Below, piece after piece: positions 1 through 6,932 of a stretch of DNA of 7,798 nt. The notes below the pieces were generated by a model. That model ran no database searches, was not told where the DNA came from, and saw nothing but the letters and a program-made list of their open reading frames with translations. The stretch spans positions 1 to 7,798 of the forward strand of contig JAJXTQ010000081.1 of NCBI GenBank assembly GCA_021783685.1. The letters are read 5' to 3'. The first letter of the stretch is position 1; each line of letters opens with the position of its first letter. The stretch comes from Pseudomonadota bacterium (lineage in GTDB: Bacteria > Pseudomonadota > Gammaproteobacteria > UBA5335). The position numbers and the translations under genes are program-made.

Positions 1-606
1 GCCAGAATCTACGATCCTTACGTCCTTTCCGTGCTGGCGGAGTTCGAACCCGTGCTGCCGGTTCTCTCCGATGAGGCGGCGCGCAATCGCTGGCGCGAGG
101 CTTTCGAGCGCCAGCTCAACGAGACGGCGCCGGGCGCCAACCGCTACACCGTGCCGCCGACCGACGCCGCCAGCCTGGTCGTCATCCGTCACCGGCATGG
201 CCTGGAGCAGGTCTATCACCTGAGCCTGGATCAGCTTGAAAACGCAGAATTTCGGCCCCTGCACAAACTCGCGCAGAATCTGGCGGGCTGGTGGACCGAT
301 CAGGTCCGGGTCGGTCGTGGGGAGCGCACTCAAGCGGTCATGCGCTTTCGCGATGCGGTCGAATGGCTGTTGAACGAGGGCCGCCGCGGCTTGACGATCC
401 AGCGCTACAAGGGCCTTGGGGAGATGAATCCGGACCAGCTGTGGGAGACCACCATGGACCCGGAAACGCGCCGGCTGCTGCGGGTGACGGTGGAGGATCT
501 GGTGGCCGCCGACGATGTCTTTACCACGCTGATGGGCGATCAGGTCGAGCCGCGCCGTGAGTTCATCGAGCGCAACGCCTTGCTGGTCAGCAATCTCGAC
601 GTGTGA
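1..606 (+). CDS. gyrB: DNA gyrase subunit B, C-terminal fragment (5' end outside window)
   Basis: This is the last 201 residues of GyrB, the ATPase and Toprim-bearing subunit of the A2B2 enzyme that introduces negative supercoils into DNA. The frame is open from base 1, so the start lies upstream. Residues from about 134 contain the hallmark [19 protein letters not shown] of type IIA topoisomerases, followed by the usual tail with [15 protein letters not shown] and an end close to that of E. coli GyrB. The first ~120 residues resemble the variable insert in the Toprim domain that gammaproteobacterial GyrB carries. No truncation or frameshift is visible. The stop (TGA, 604-606) is one base before the GTG of the next gene, so the two are probably co-transcribed and translationally coupled. 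GyrB rather than ParE is favoured by the insert and by the C-terminal sequence. Identification is very secure. Confidence 0.97.
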   Translation, partial: ARIYDPYVLSVLAEFEPVLPVLSDEAARNRWREAFERQLNETAPGANRYTVPPTDAASLVVIRHRHGLEQVYHLSLDQLENAEFRPLHKLAQNLAGWWTDQVRVGRGERTQAVMRFRDAVEWLLNEGRRGLTIQRYKGLGEMNPDQLWETTMDPETRRLLRVTVEDLVAADDVFTTLMGDQVEPRREFIERNALLVSNLDV

Positions 607-607
607 C

Positions 608-1396
608 GTGACGGCGCGCGGACCGACTGCCCCGCCGATCTTCCTGTTTACCGACTTCGGCGGTGATGGTCCCTATGTGGGCCAATTGAAGGCTGCGATT
701 CACGGCATCAATCCCGCGCTCGCGGTGGTGGATCTGTGCCACGATGTCGCCCCCTTTCAGGTCCGGCCGGCTGCCCATCTGCTGGCCGCGCTGCTGCCCT
801 ACCTGCCCACCGGCGCATGCGTCGTCGCCGTGGTCGATCCCGGAGTCGGCACCGCGCGGCGCGGGGTGCTGCTCGAAGCCGATGGATTCCGTCTCGTCGG
901 ACCGGATAACGGCCTGCTTGCCGTCGTGGCACAGCGCGCCAAGCGCGCCATCTGGCACTATCTTCCCGAGCCGACAGACTGGGTTTCGGCAACCTTCCAT
1001 GGTCGGGACTGGTTCGGTCCGGTTGCCGCCCGCTTGCTGGACGGCCAGCACGTCGACTTGCGTCCGGCCGACGAGCCGAACCCACCGGAAGGAATGGACT
1101 GGTCCACCGACTGGAACCGCATCATCTACATCGACGGCTACGGCAACGCAATGACGGGGCTACGCGCCGACGGTTTCGGCGTCGAGGACGTGCTTCTCCT
1201 ACGGGACGCCGTGGAGATCCGCCACGCGCGGACCTTCGCGGAGGTTCCGCCCGGTGAGGCCTTCTGGTTTGCCAATTCCTGCGGCTTGGCCGAACTGGCC
1301 GTCAACCGGGGCCATGCCGCGCGCCAACTGGGCCTGGCGGTGGGGCAACACATCGACATCCGTCGTCACGCCCATGCCGGACAAGGCATTACTTGA
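608..1396 (+). CDS. SAM hydroxide adenosyltransferase (DUF62 family)
   Basis: The 262-residue product belongs to the family that splits S-adenosylmethionine into adenosine and methionine using water or hydroxide; it is related to the fluorinase and chlorinase enzymes. Visible motifs are FLFTDFGGDGPYVGQ near the N-terminus (D16), VVDPGVG (D77), R84, PDNGLL (99-104) and FHGRD (H131). The D77/R84/H131 set has about the same spacing as the Asp-Arg-His triad described for the archaeal enzyme PH0463. The C-terminal barrel shows IDGYGNAMTG and NSCGLAELAVN. I chose GTG 608 because it lies one base after the gyrB stop and keeps only a short leader before the conserved FTDFG. The frame is open back to 557, but that extension lies inside gyrB and is not family-like. 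No clear Shine-Dalgarno precedes 608, so coupling to gyrB translation is likely. The 3' end overlaps the convergent phosphatase-like gene by 8 bp. The physiological role of the family in bacteria is unclear. Confidence 0.92.
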   Translation: MTARGPTAPPIFLFTDFGGDGPYVGQLKAAIHGINPALAVVDLCHDVAPFQVRPAAHLLAALLPYLPTGACVVAVVDPGVGTARRGVLLEADGFRLVGPDNGLLAVVAQRAKRAIWHYLPEPTDWVSATFHGRDWFGPVAARLLDGQHVDLRPADEPNPPEGMDWSTDWNRIIYIDGYGNAMTGLRADGFGVEDVLLLRDAVEIRHARTFAEVPPGEAFWFANSCGLAELAVNRGHAARQLGLAVGQHIDIRRHAHAGQGIT

Positions 1397-1946
1397 GCCG
1401 TTGCTTGACGGCGTCTTCGAGCGAGGTCAGCCCTGCCGCCTTGCCGAAATCCAGCGCCTCCGCGGCCGGCTGACCCTGAATCAGATTGGCGCGCAGCGCG
1501 AGCAGTGCGCCGACACGGTTGCCGCTGGCGCAATGGATCATCACCGGGCCCGGCTTGGCATGGGCGAGCGCCCGGTCCAGTCTGCGCGCCGTGTCTTCGG
1601 TGAGATCCGCGCCGCCGCCGATGGGGATACTCACGAAGTCCATGCCCAGCGACTCGACCAGACCCGATTCGTCGACTCCCGCCATCTCCGAGCCGGGCCG
1701 CAGATTGATGACCGTCTTGTAGCCGGCGGCGGCCGCCGCGCGGAGCTGTTCGTCGGTGGGTTGCCCACCCGTCAACAGGCCGGGCGCGGCCTGGCGGGCG
1801 TTGGGCAGCGGAATCAGCGGGGCGGTTTCGCTCACGGGGTGAACTCCTGGTTGCAATGGGGCGCCTGCCCCGGCATCGAACGACAAGCACATGAAGGCCG
1901 CAAACGCTGCGGCCAAGCGGTAACCGGACAGGTGCGAAAGCGACAT
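1389..1946 (-). CDS. Secreted DUF442-type tyrosine-phosphatase-like protein
   Basis: The 185-residue product begins with a probable signal peptide (about 1-29: hydrophobic AAAFAAFMCLSF, then AGAGA before P30), so a periplasmic location is likely. The rest resembles the DUF442 / beta-lactamase-hydrolase-like branch of dual-specificity phosphatases. LLTGGQPTDEQLRAAAAAGY (58-76) and TVINLRP (78-84) are typical of its first half, and HCASGNRVGAL (138-148) is the phosphate-binding loop. That loop is C139-X4-R144, one residue shorter than the C-X5-R of classical tyrosine phosphatases; I recall the same spacing in DUF442 proteins. Substrate and activity are unknown. The start is ATG 1946, preceded by GGTAGGGA (1960-1953), which overlaps the stop of the upstream Rossmann gene; the 9-base gap implies one transcript. 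The TAA stop lies inside the 3' end of the convergent SAM-hydrolase gene. Family confidence is good, function only tentative. Confidence 0.85.
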   Translation of the reverse strand: MSLSHLSGYRLAAAFAAFMCLSFDAGAGAPLQPGVHPVSETAPLIPLPNARQAAPGLLTGGQPTDEQLRAAAAAGYKTVINLRPGSEMAGVDESGLVESLGMDFVSIPIGGGADLTEDTARRLDRALAHAKPGPVMIHCASGNRVGALLALRANLIQGQPAAEALDFGKAAGLTSLEDAVKQRLK

Positions 1947-1955
1947 GCCCGATCC

Positions 1956-2816
1956 CTACCAGGACAACCGGCGGATACGGTCTACCATGGGATCCAGCAT
2001 AGCGCAGTTCGCGTCGCCCTCGGTGCAGACCCTGTGCGCCCGCTCGGCTATCAGTGGCGCCATCAGCGCCCACTCCCGGCCCATGCGCAGGCCGAAGGCC
2101 GTGATGGAACGGCGCTGCGGGCGCACGGGGCGCTCCACCTGTGACCGGCACGCCGCCAGAACTGCCGGAATCGGCGTCCATTCACCGGCGAGCCGCTCCG
2201 TGGCCGTCTCGATGTCGAGGCCGTCACGACACAGGGCCAAGACCACCCGTGCGATCTGGTGCGCCGAAATCAGCCGCAGCGCGCTGCCGCTGCGCGGGGG
2301 AATCGGCAGCAATCCCCGGCGAATCGTGCGGCGCATGGGGGTGTCGAACCAGCGCTCCAGCACGACCGCCGTGGGCAGGCGAATCACCGTGCGCTCGGGA
2401 TGGCGACGCGGGCCCGGCATACCGGCCGGCGCCAGTTCGAGGACGCGATCGGGCGCCGCCGGCCAGCAGGCCTCAGGGACCCCACCGAGATCAGACGCCG
2501 GTACCGCCAACCGCTGCCCAGGACAGCTCAGCAACCAGTCCGGGCGCATGACGCCCTGCGGCGGCTCGGCCGGCGTGCCGGCGGCATCGAGCGGGCGGAC
2601 GGCCACGCCGCGACGTGCGAGCCGCCTCGCCCAGGGCGAATCGTGTCGGCGCGTCCACGCCGTCAACGGCATGCCGGCCTCGAGCAAAACCTGGATACAG
2701 GCCGTGGCCTCCGGGCCATGGATCCCGATGATACCCACGCGAGGGGGCGATCGGCCTGGCCGTGGGGGTTGGCCGATGTCCTGCGGGGGAACATCGAACG
2801 GCGCGCTTCCCATCAT
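1956..2816 (-). CDS. NmrA-like NAD(P)-binding Rossmann protein, function unknown
   Basis: The 286-residue product has a Rossmann start at residues 26-57: RVGIIGIHGPEATACIQ contains GxxGxxG (28-34), and the second strand ends in TAWTRR, where Arg56/Arg57 would suit NADP(H). Later stretches (ERTVIRLPTAVVLERWF, and SALRLISAHQIARVVLALC) follow the outline of NmrA-like or atypical short-chain dehydrogenases. No Tyr-x-x-x-Lys catalytic pair is evident, so it may be a sensor or regulator rather than an enzyme. A Pro/Gly/Arg-rich leader of about 25 residues precedes the fold. The start is ATG 2816 (or the next codon, 2813), four bases after the antiporter stop and preceded by GGTGGA. The frame is open upstream to 3068, but that part overlaps the conserved antiporter C-terminus. 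The gene is followed 9 bases later by the phosphatase-like gene. Coding is well supported; the fold assignment is moderate and the function unknown. Confidence 0.78.
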   Translation of the reverse strand: MMGSAPFDVPPQDIGQPPRPGRSPPRVGIIGIHGPEATACIQVLLEAGMPLTAWTRRHDSPWARRLARRGVAVRPLDAAGTPAEPPQGVMRPDWLLSCPGQRLAVPASDLGGVPEACWPAAPDRVLELAPAGMPGPRRHPERTVIRLPTAVVLERWFDTPMRRTIRRGLLPIPPRSGSALRLISAHQIARVVLALCRDGLDIETATERLAGEWTPIPAVLAACRSQVERPVRPQRRSITAFGLRMGREWALMAPLIAERAHRVCTEGDANCAMLDPMVDRIRRLSW

Positions 2817-2820
2817 GCCA

Positions 2821-4782
2821 TCATCCACCGAGCAGCCGTTGCTCGGCACGCTCGAGTTGCGAGGCCGTTCCGAGCAGGACCAGCGTGTCGTTGGCCTTGA
2901 GATGGACATCATCGGACGGGTCCTGTCCGGTGACCGATCCGCGCCGGAGCGCCTGCACCCGAACGCCGATCTGATCCAGCCGGAGGTCGCCCAAGCGGTG
3001 GTTGACGGCATGTGCGGTATCCGGGAGCACCACGGGGTGGACGACTTCCAGCGGGTTGCCCCGGGCATCGGCCAGCTTCGAGCGCTCCCCGTGCAGATAG
3101 CCGTGCAGCAGCCGGTAGCGCTCGTGGCGCGCCTGCTGGATATGTTCCTGGACGCGGTCCGCTGGAACGCCGAGCAGTTCGAGAACGTGCGAGACCAGCA
3201 TCAGGCTGCTTTCCAGCGTTTCGGGAACGATCCCCGTCGCGCCGGCCGCTTGGAGGGCTTCCCAGTGTCGATCGTCCGACGTACGGACCAGGACGGGCAG
3301 GTCGGGGCGCAACGGCCGGACTTCCTCGAGGATGCGTTGAGCATCCTTGTCGTTGTTGAAGGCGATGACGAGCAGCCGCGCGTGCATCAGCCCGGCCTTG
3401 CGCAACAGCGACCGCTGGCGCGAGTCGCCGAACAGCACCGACTCGCCCGCCACCAAGGCTTCGCGGACGCGTAGCGTATCACTGTCGATGGCGATGTAGG
3501 GGATTTGTTCGCGCTGGAGAAAGCGTGCAATGGCTTGGCCGACGCGCCCGAATCCGCACAGGATTACGTGGGGTTCCTTGCTTGCCTCGGCCAGGAAGGC
3601 GGCATCGGCAGGCCCGTCGGGAGCGCGTTCCACCCGCCGGGTCCAGCGCGGTGCCGCGTTCAGCAGCATGGGCGTCGCCATCATGCTGAGCATGATGCTG
3701 GAAAAGAGCAGTGACTGCTGAGCGGGTGAGACCGCGCCGTAGGCGCCGCCCAAGGTGAGCAAGGCAAAGCCGAATTCGCCGCCCTGCGCCAGCGCGACTG
3801 CGGCGAGCAGCGCGGTGCGTCGGCTTTCGCCCATCAACCGTGACAGGCCGGTGACCAGTCCGCCCTTGATGATCATGAATCCCAGCGTCAACAGCAGCAC
3901 CCAGTGCAATTGGGCCGCCAGCTGCGCCGGCCGGATCAGCATGCCGACGGCGACGAAAAAGATCCCCAGCAGCACATCCCTGAACGGCCGGATCTCCGCT
4001 TCGATCTGATGGCGAAAATGGCTCTCACCGAGCAGCATCCCGGCCATGAAGGCACCGAGCGCCATGGAAAGTCCCATCAACTGGGTCAGCGCCGCGGCGG
4101 CCAGGATGACGACCAGAACCGCCAGCACGAACAGCTCTTCGATGCGGGTCCGCGCAACACCGCTGAACAAGGGCGGCAGCACGCGAGGCCCCACGACCAG
4201 CAGTCCCCCCAGCAGCGCCATCGACTTGGCGACGGTCCAGAGCAGGGATGAAACCACCGCATCCCCGGACCCCCCGAGCGAGGGCAAAATCGCGAGAAAG
4301 AACACCGACGCCAGATCCTGAAACAACAGGACGGCCACGGCGATCTGGCCGAAGCGCTGGTGCAACTGGTGGTTGCGCGTCAATTCGCGGCTGACCACCG
4401 CGGTCGAGGACAGCGCCAGCGCCGCAGCCAGAACACCGCTGGCGGTCCATGAGATGCCCAGCGACAGCGCGATGCCGCCGAACACGGCCAAGGTCAGCGC
4501 CACTTGCCCCAGACCGATCCCGAGCACCAGCCGGCGCATGGCGCGCATTTTGGGCAGCGCGAACTCGAGGCCGAGCGAAAACAGCAGAAAGACGACCCCG
4601 AACTCGGCCAGTTGGGCGACCGATTCGGGCCGCGAGATCCAGCCGAAGCCGCCCGGTCCGATCAGCAGGCCGACGAGGATATAGGCCAGGATCGGCGAAA
4701 TGCGCAGGGGATAGCAGAGCGACAGAACGGCCAGCGAGCTGGCGAGCAGGATGAGCAGCTCAAGGAAGAGTCCATGGGCCAT
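2821..4782 (-). CDS. Kef-type CPA2 cation:proton antiporter with RCK (TrkA-N/TrkA-C) domains
   Basis: The 653-residue inner-membrane protein resembles KefB/KefC, which couple K+ (or Na+) movement to H+. Residues ~8-375 form the multi-helix antiporter core, including ILVGLLIGPGGFG (35-47), FGVVFLLFSLGLEF (61-74), LLFQDLASVFF (152-162, with the conserved D156 in a membrane segment) and ALGAFMAGMLLGES (241-254). Residues ~405-520 are a TrkA-N/RCK domain with CGFGRVGQ (409-416) and an acidic end to its second strand (AIDSD, D433), which suggests NAD(H) rather than NADP. Residues ~570-645 look like TrkA-C. It is slightly longer than E. coli KefB/C because of this extra domain. The start is ATG 4782; no strong Shine-Dalgarno precedes it. 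A flavodoxin-like KefF/KefG partner is absent here, and the following gene encodes an unrelated Rossmann protein. Ion specificity and glutathione gating cannot be read from the sequence. Confidence 0.93.
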   Translation of the reverse strand: MAHGLFLELLILLASSLAVLSLCYPLRISPILAYILVGLLIGPGGFGWISRPESVAQLAEFGVVFLLFSLGLEFALPKMRAMRRLVLGIGLGQVALTLAVFGGIALSLGISWTASGVLAAALALSSTAVVSRELTRNHQLHQRFGQIAVAVLLFQDLASVFFLAILPSLGGSGDAVVSSLLWTVAKSMALLGGLLVVGPRVLPPLFSGVARTRIEELFVLAVLVVILAAAALTQLMGLSMALGAFMAGMLLGESHFRHQIEAEIRPFRDVLLGIFFVAVGMLIRPAQLAAQLHWVLLLTLGFMIIKGGLVTGLSRLMGESRRTALLAAVALAQGGEFGFALLTLGGAYGAVSPAQQSLLFSSIMLSMMATPMLLNAAPRWTRRVERAPDGPADAAFLAEASKEPHVILCGFGRVGQAIARFLQREQIPYIAIDSDTLRVREALVAGESVLFGDSRQRSLLRKAGLMHARLLVIAFNNDKDAQRILEEVRPLRPDLPVLVRTSDDRHWEALQAAGATGIVPETLESSLMLVSHVLELLGVPADRVQEHIQQARHERYRLLHGYLHGERSKLADARGNPLEVVHPVVLPDTAHAVNHRLGDLRLDQIGVRVQALRRGSVTGQDPSDDVHLKANDTLVLLGTASQLERAEQRLLGG

Positions 4783-4817
4783 GGAGATCGCGCCGACCGG
4801 TGACTGGGGCTTCGGCG

Positions 4818-4845
4818 ACTATACCATCCCGGCCGCCGTCTTCAG
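4818..4845 (-). promoter_or_regulatory. Weak candidate sigma-70 promoter for the antiporter gene
   Basis: In the 65-bp gap between the dsbA stop and the antiporter start, the - strand reads CTGAAG (4845-4840), a 16-base spacer, then TATAGT (4823-4818). The -10 element is good (5 of 6 matches to TATAAT) and the -35 is poor. It would give a leader of about 30 nt. It may only supplement read-through from the cytochrome c4-dsbA transcript. No intrinsic terminator is visible in the gap. Confidence 0.3.
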
Positions 4846-4848
4846 GAC

Positions 4849-5535
4849 TTAGTTGGCGGCGCCCTTGCTATCCTTGGCGATGAGGTAATCCATCACCTTG
4901 AGCGTTTCGGAGAGCTTGGCTTCCTTTTCCTGCACATGTTGCTGGAAGCCCGGCGAAACGACGTACTTGCCGTTGATCACGAAAGCGGGGGTGCCCAGCA
5001 ACAGCACGCCGAAGCGTTCCCATTGCGTCTGGGCCTGCTTCAGCTTGGTGCGCACGGCAAACGAATCGTACGCGGCCGTGAAGGCCTTCTTGTCGACACC
5101 TTGCTTGGCGACGAAGTCGGCCATGCGGGCCTGGCTGTCCAGCCGTTCCTGGTCCTGATGGATGGCCTTGAACAGGGGGCCGTTGAGCTTGTCCGCGGCG
5201 CCCAGGGTTTCAAGCGCGTAGTAGGACTGCCCATAGACGCCCCAACTGCGGCGGAAGAAGTCGGGGCCATGGGTCACGCGGATGAAGTCGATCCGGTCGC
5301 CGTTGGCCTTGATCCACGCTTCCAGGGAGGGCTCGATGTCGTAACAGATGTGACAGCCGTAGGAAAAAAACTCGGCCACCTCGGCCTTCGATCCGCTCGC
5401 GATGCGCTGGGGATTTTCGACCAGGCGATACTGCACCCCTTCCTTGTAGGCGGATTGAGCGCCTGCAGCCGTCAGCCACAACGCGAGGCCGACGAACAGC
5501 CCGAGTTTCGCCAAGAGTCGTGACCCGTTTCGCAT
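4849..5535 (-). CDS. dsbA: Thiol:disulfide interchange protein DsbA (CHIC active site)
   Basis: The 228-residue periplasmic oxidase introduces disulfide bonds into exported proteins and is normally re-oxidised by DsbB. An N-terminal signal peptide (about 1-26, hydrophobic GLFVGLALWLTAAGA) is followed by a DsbA fold: VAEFFSYGC (E55 matches the buried glutamate of E. coli DsbA), active site C61-H62-I63-C64, a helical insert (~65-165), and GTPAFVINGKY with the cis-proline P183. Length is normal for the family. The CxxC dipeptide is His-Ile instead of the usual Pro-His of DsbA; the codons (5355-5344) are unambiguous. The start is ATG 5535, with AAGGAG nine bases upstream. It lies 23 bases after the cytochrome c4 stop and probably shares its transcript. 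The same pairing of cytochrome c4 and dsbA occurs in Pseudomonas. The frame is open far upstream, but only through out-of-frame cytochrome sequence. Confidence 0.95.
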   Translation of the reverse strand: MRNGSRLLAKLGLFVGLALWLTAAGAQSAYKEGVQYRLVENPQRIASGSKAEVAEFFSYGCHICYDIEPSLEAWIKANGDRIDFIRVTHGPDFFRRSWGVYGQSYYALETLGAADKLNGPLFKAIHQDQERLDSQARMADFVAKQGVDKKAFTAAYDSFAVRTKLKQAQTQWERFGVLLLGTPAFVINGKYVVSPGFQQHVQEKEAKLSETLKVMDYLIAKDSKGAAN

Positions 5536-5558
5536 GTACCCGTGCTCCTTGAGGGTGA

Positions 5559-6170
5559 TCAGTGCAGTCCTTCGATGTAAGAGGATACGGCTTCGATCTC
5601 CTGATTGCTCATCCGGGTGGCGATGCTCTTCATGATCTGGCTGGCCGGCGTACCGGCGCGGGTGCCGGTGCGGTAGGCCTCGAGCTGAAGTTTGGTGTAG
5701 GCGGCATGCTGGCCCGCGATGCGGGGATAGCCCGCCGGCCCGTTGCCCGAGCCGCGCGGTCCATGGCAGGCCATGCAGGCGGACACACCGGATTCCTTGT
5801 TGCCACCACGATAGACCTTGGCGCCGGCGTCCGCCAGCGCAGGATCCGCGCCGCCGACCTGAGGCCGCTGCTGCGCGAAATAGGCGGCCAGGTCCGCCAT
5901 GTCTTCGTCGCTCAGCCCCATGGCCATCGGGCTCATCAGCGCATTCTGGCGCTTGCCTTCCTTGAAGGCCTTGAGCTGCCCCACGATGTACTCGGGGCTC
6001 TGGCCGGCGAGCTTGGGCCACTGTCCATTCGTGCTGTTGCCGTCGAGACCATGGCAGGCCGCGCAAGGCGCCGCCTTCTGTTGTCCCGCTTCCGGGTTGC
6101 CAGCCGCCACCGCGCTGCCGGCCACGCACAACCCGACGAGCATCAAGCCCGCGGCAATCAGTCTGTTCAT
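5559..6170 (-). CDS. cc4: Diheme cytochrome c4
   Basis: The 203-residue periplasmic electron carrier is of the cytochrome c4 type, which passes electrons toward terminal oxidases, notably cbb3. A signal peptide (about 1-23, ending AVAA) is followed by two homologous domains. Domain 1 has CAACH at 36-40 with WPKLAGQ, and domain 2 has CMACH at 132-136 with YPRIAGQ. Likely axial methionines are M79 (LMSPMAMGLSDED; M82 is the alternative) and M180 (IMKSIATRMS), which align with each other. Length and layout match the family, and no heme motif is damaged. The start is ATG 6170, with AGGAGG ten bases upstream; the frame stays open to 6293, but that extension is not signal-peptide-like and lies in the control region. 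It heads the leftward gene set and is followed by dsbA. Heme attachment needs reduced cysteines in the periplasm, so its pairing with dsbA is biologically plausible. Confidence 0.95.
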   Translation of the reverse strand: MNRLIAAGLMLVGLCVAGSAVAAGNPEAGQQKAAPCAACHGLDGNSTNGQWPKLAGQSPEYIVGQLKAFKEGKRQNALMSPMAMGLSDEDMADLAAYFAQQRPQVGGADPALADAGAKVYRGGNKESGVSACMACHGPRGSGNGPAGYPRIAGQHAAYTKLQLEAYRTGTRAGTPASQIMKSIATRMSNQEIEAVSSYIEGLH

Positions 6171-6262
6171 GGGAAATGCGCCTCCTGATCTGGCATGCTG
6201 AATGGCCGAGAGCCGGCAAGGACGTCGCCGAGCGCGCGGAACTCCGGGCTCGCAAGCGCGCA

Positions 6263-6293
6263 ATTCTACAACGTTGGGACCGAAGCCGGTCAA
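6263..6293 (-). promoter_or_regulatory. Candidate sigma-70 promoter for cytochrome c4-dsbA
   Basis: Within the 153-bp divergent region (6171-6323), the - strand has TTGACC (6293-6288) and TAGAAT (6268-6263) separated by 19 bases, slightly longer than ideal. It would give a leader of roughly 85 nt before the cytochrome ATG. TTGACCG occurs again at 6306-6300 as a direct repeat, 13 bp away. I see no convincing promoter for engB on the + strand of this region. Confidence 0.4.
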
Positions 6294-6323
6294 CCGGCGC
6301 GGTCAAGAGGAACCATCGATCTC

Positions 6324-6932
6324 ATGCGGGACTACAACGCGGCGGTTTTTGTGAAGAGCGTGGCGCAGCTGATGCAGTTGCCCGCCGACGATCTGGCCGA
6401 GGTGGCCTTCGCCGGGCGCTCCAATGCCGGCAAATCGAGTGCGCTCAATGCCATCACCCAGCGCCGCGCGCTGGCCCGCACCAGCCGCACGCCTGGACGG
6501 ACGCAGTTGCTCAATTTCTTCGCCCTGCCCTGTGGCATGCGGCTGGTGGACCTGCCCGGCTATGGCTATGCCGAGGTTCCGCTGGCGGTGAGGCAGGAAT
6601 GGGCGGCGCTCGTGGAAGGCTATCTGCGCGATCGGCAAAGCCTCAAGGGCGTGGTGCTGGTGATGGATGTGCGTCATCCGCTGACACCGTTCGATCGCCA
6701 GATGCTGGACTGGTGCGTCAGCTGCGGCCTGGCCTGTCATGTGCTGCTGACCAAGGCGGACAAACTCGGGCGTGGCGCTGCAGGCAATGCGCTGCTGGCC
6801 GTGCGCCGGACCCTGGTTCAGGACGCCCCCGGGGCGACCGTCCAGCTGTTCTCCGCCGTCTCGCACCAGGGTATCGAGGAGGCGCGCGAACGGCTGGAGT
6901 CCTGGTTTGACGACCGAAGCGTCCCGGCATAA
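6324..6932 (+). CDS. engB: Ribosome-biogenesis GTP-binding protein EngB (YihA/YsxC)
   Basis: The 202-residue GTPase belongs to the TrmE-Era-EngA-EngB-Septin group and is needed for late assembly of the large ribosomal subunit. All G motifs are present: G1 GRSNAGKS (31-38), G2 TPGRT (56-60), G3 DLPG in DLPGYGYA (76-83), G4 TKAD (143-146) and G5 FSA (176-178). Length is typical. The start is ATG 6324, giving the normal short leader before the conserved [15 protein letters not shown] lies about 12 bases upstream. The frame is open from 6195, but that extension (43 residues) is not conserved-looking and covers the divergent control region. The gene is transcribed away from cytochrome c4 and converges on the sRNA/polA unit. 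Its TAA stop touches the A8 tract that encodes the U-tail of the opposing terminator. It has no obvious intrinsic terminator of its own. Confidence 0.96.
   Translation: MRDYNAAVFVKSVAQLMQLPADDLAEVAFAGRSNAGKSSALNAITQRRALARTSRTPGRTQLLNFFALPCGMRLVDLPGYGYAEVPLAVRQEWAALVEGYLRDRQSLKGVVLVMDVRHPLTPFDRQMLDWCVSCGLACHVLLTKADKLGRGAAGNALLAVRRTLVQDAPGATVQLFSAVSHQGIEEARERLESWFDDRSVPA

Noticed and set aside
1254..2144. A 296-codon + strand frame spanning the end of the SAM-hydrolase gene and the phosphatase-like gene.
   Set aside because: It is out of frame with the first gene and antisense to the second, with no recognisable domain.
2817..3068. An earlier start for the Rossmann protein, overlapping the antiporter gene.
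   Set aside because: It would overlap the conserved TrkA-C end of the antiporter, and the extra residues look like a shadow. The ATG pair at 2816/2813 follows the antiporter stop directly and has a GGTGGA upstream.
1945..3474. A 509-codon open frame on the + strand.
   Set aside because: It runs antisense through the phosphatase-like, Rossmann and antiporter genes, has low-complexity Arg/Gly/Pro-rich composition and no family features. It is a typical high-GC shadow.
6238..6269. A second sigma-E-like element on the + strand before engB (GGAACTC ... TCTAC).
   Set aside because: Both boxes deviate from consensus and the spacer is 20 bases, four longer than in the sRNA promoter.
5536..6306. Upstream extension of the dsbA frame, suggesting a fusion with the cytochrome region.
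   Set aside because: It reads the cytochrome c4 gene in the wrong frame. A strong AAGGAG and a signal peptide place the dsbA start at 5535.
6195..6323. An N-terminally extended EngB start.
   Set aside because: The added 43 residues are not family-like and would occupy the whole divergent promoter region. ATG 6324 gives the normal EngB length.
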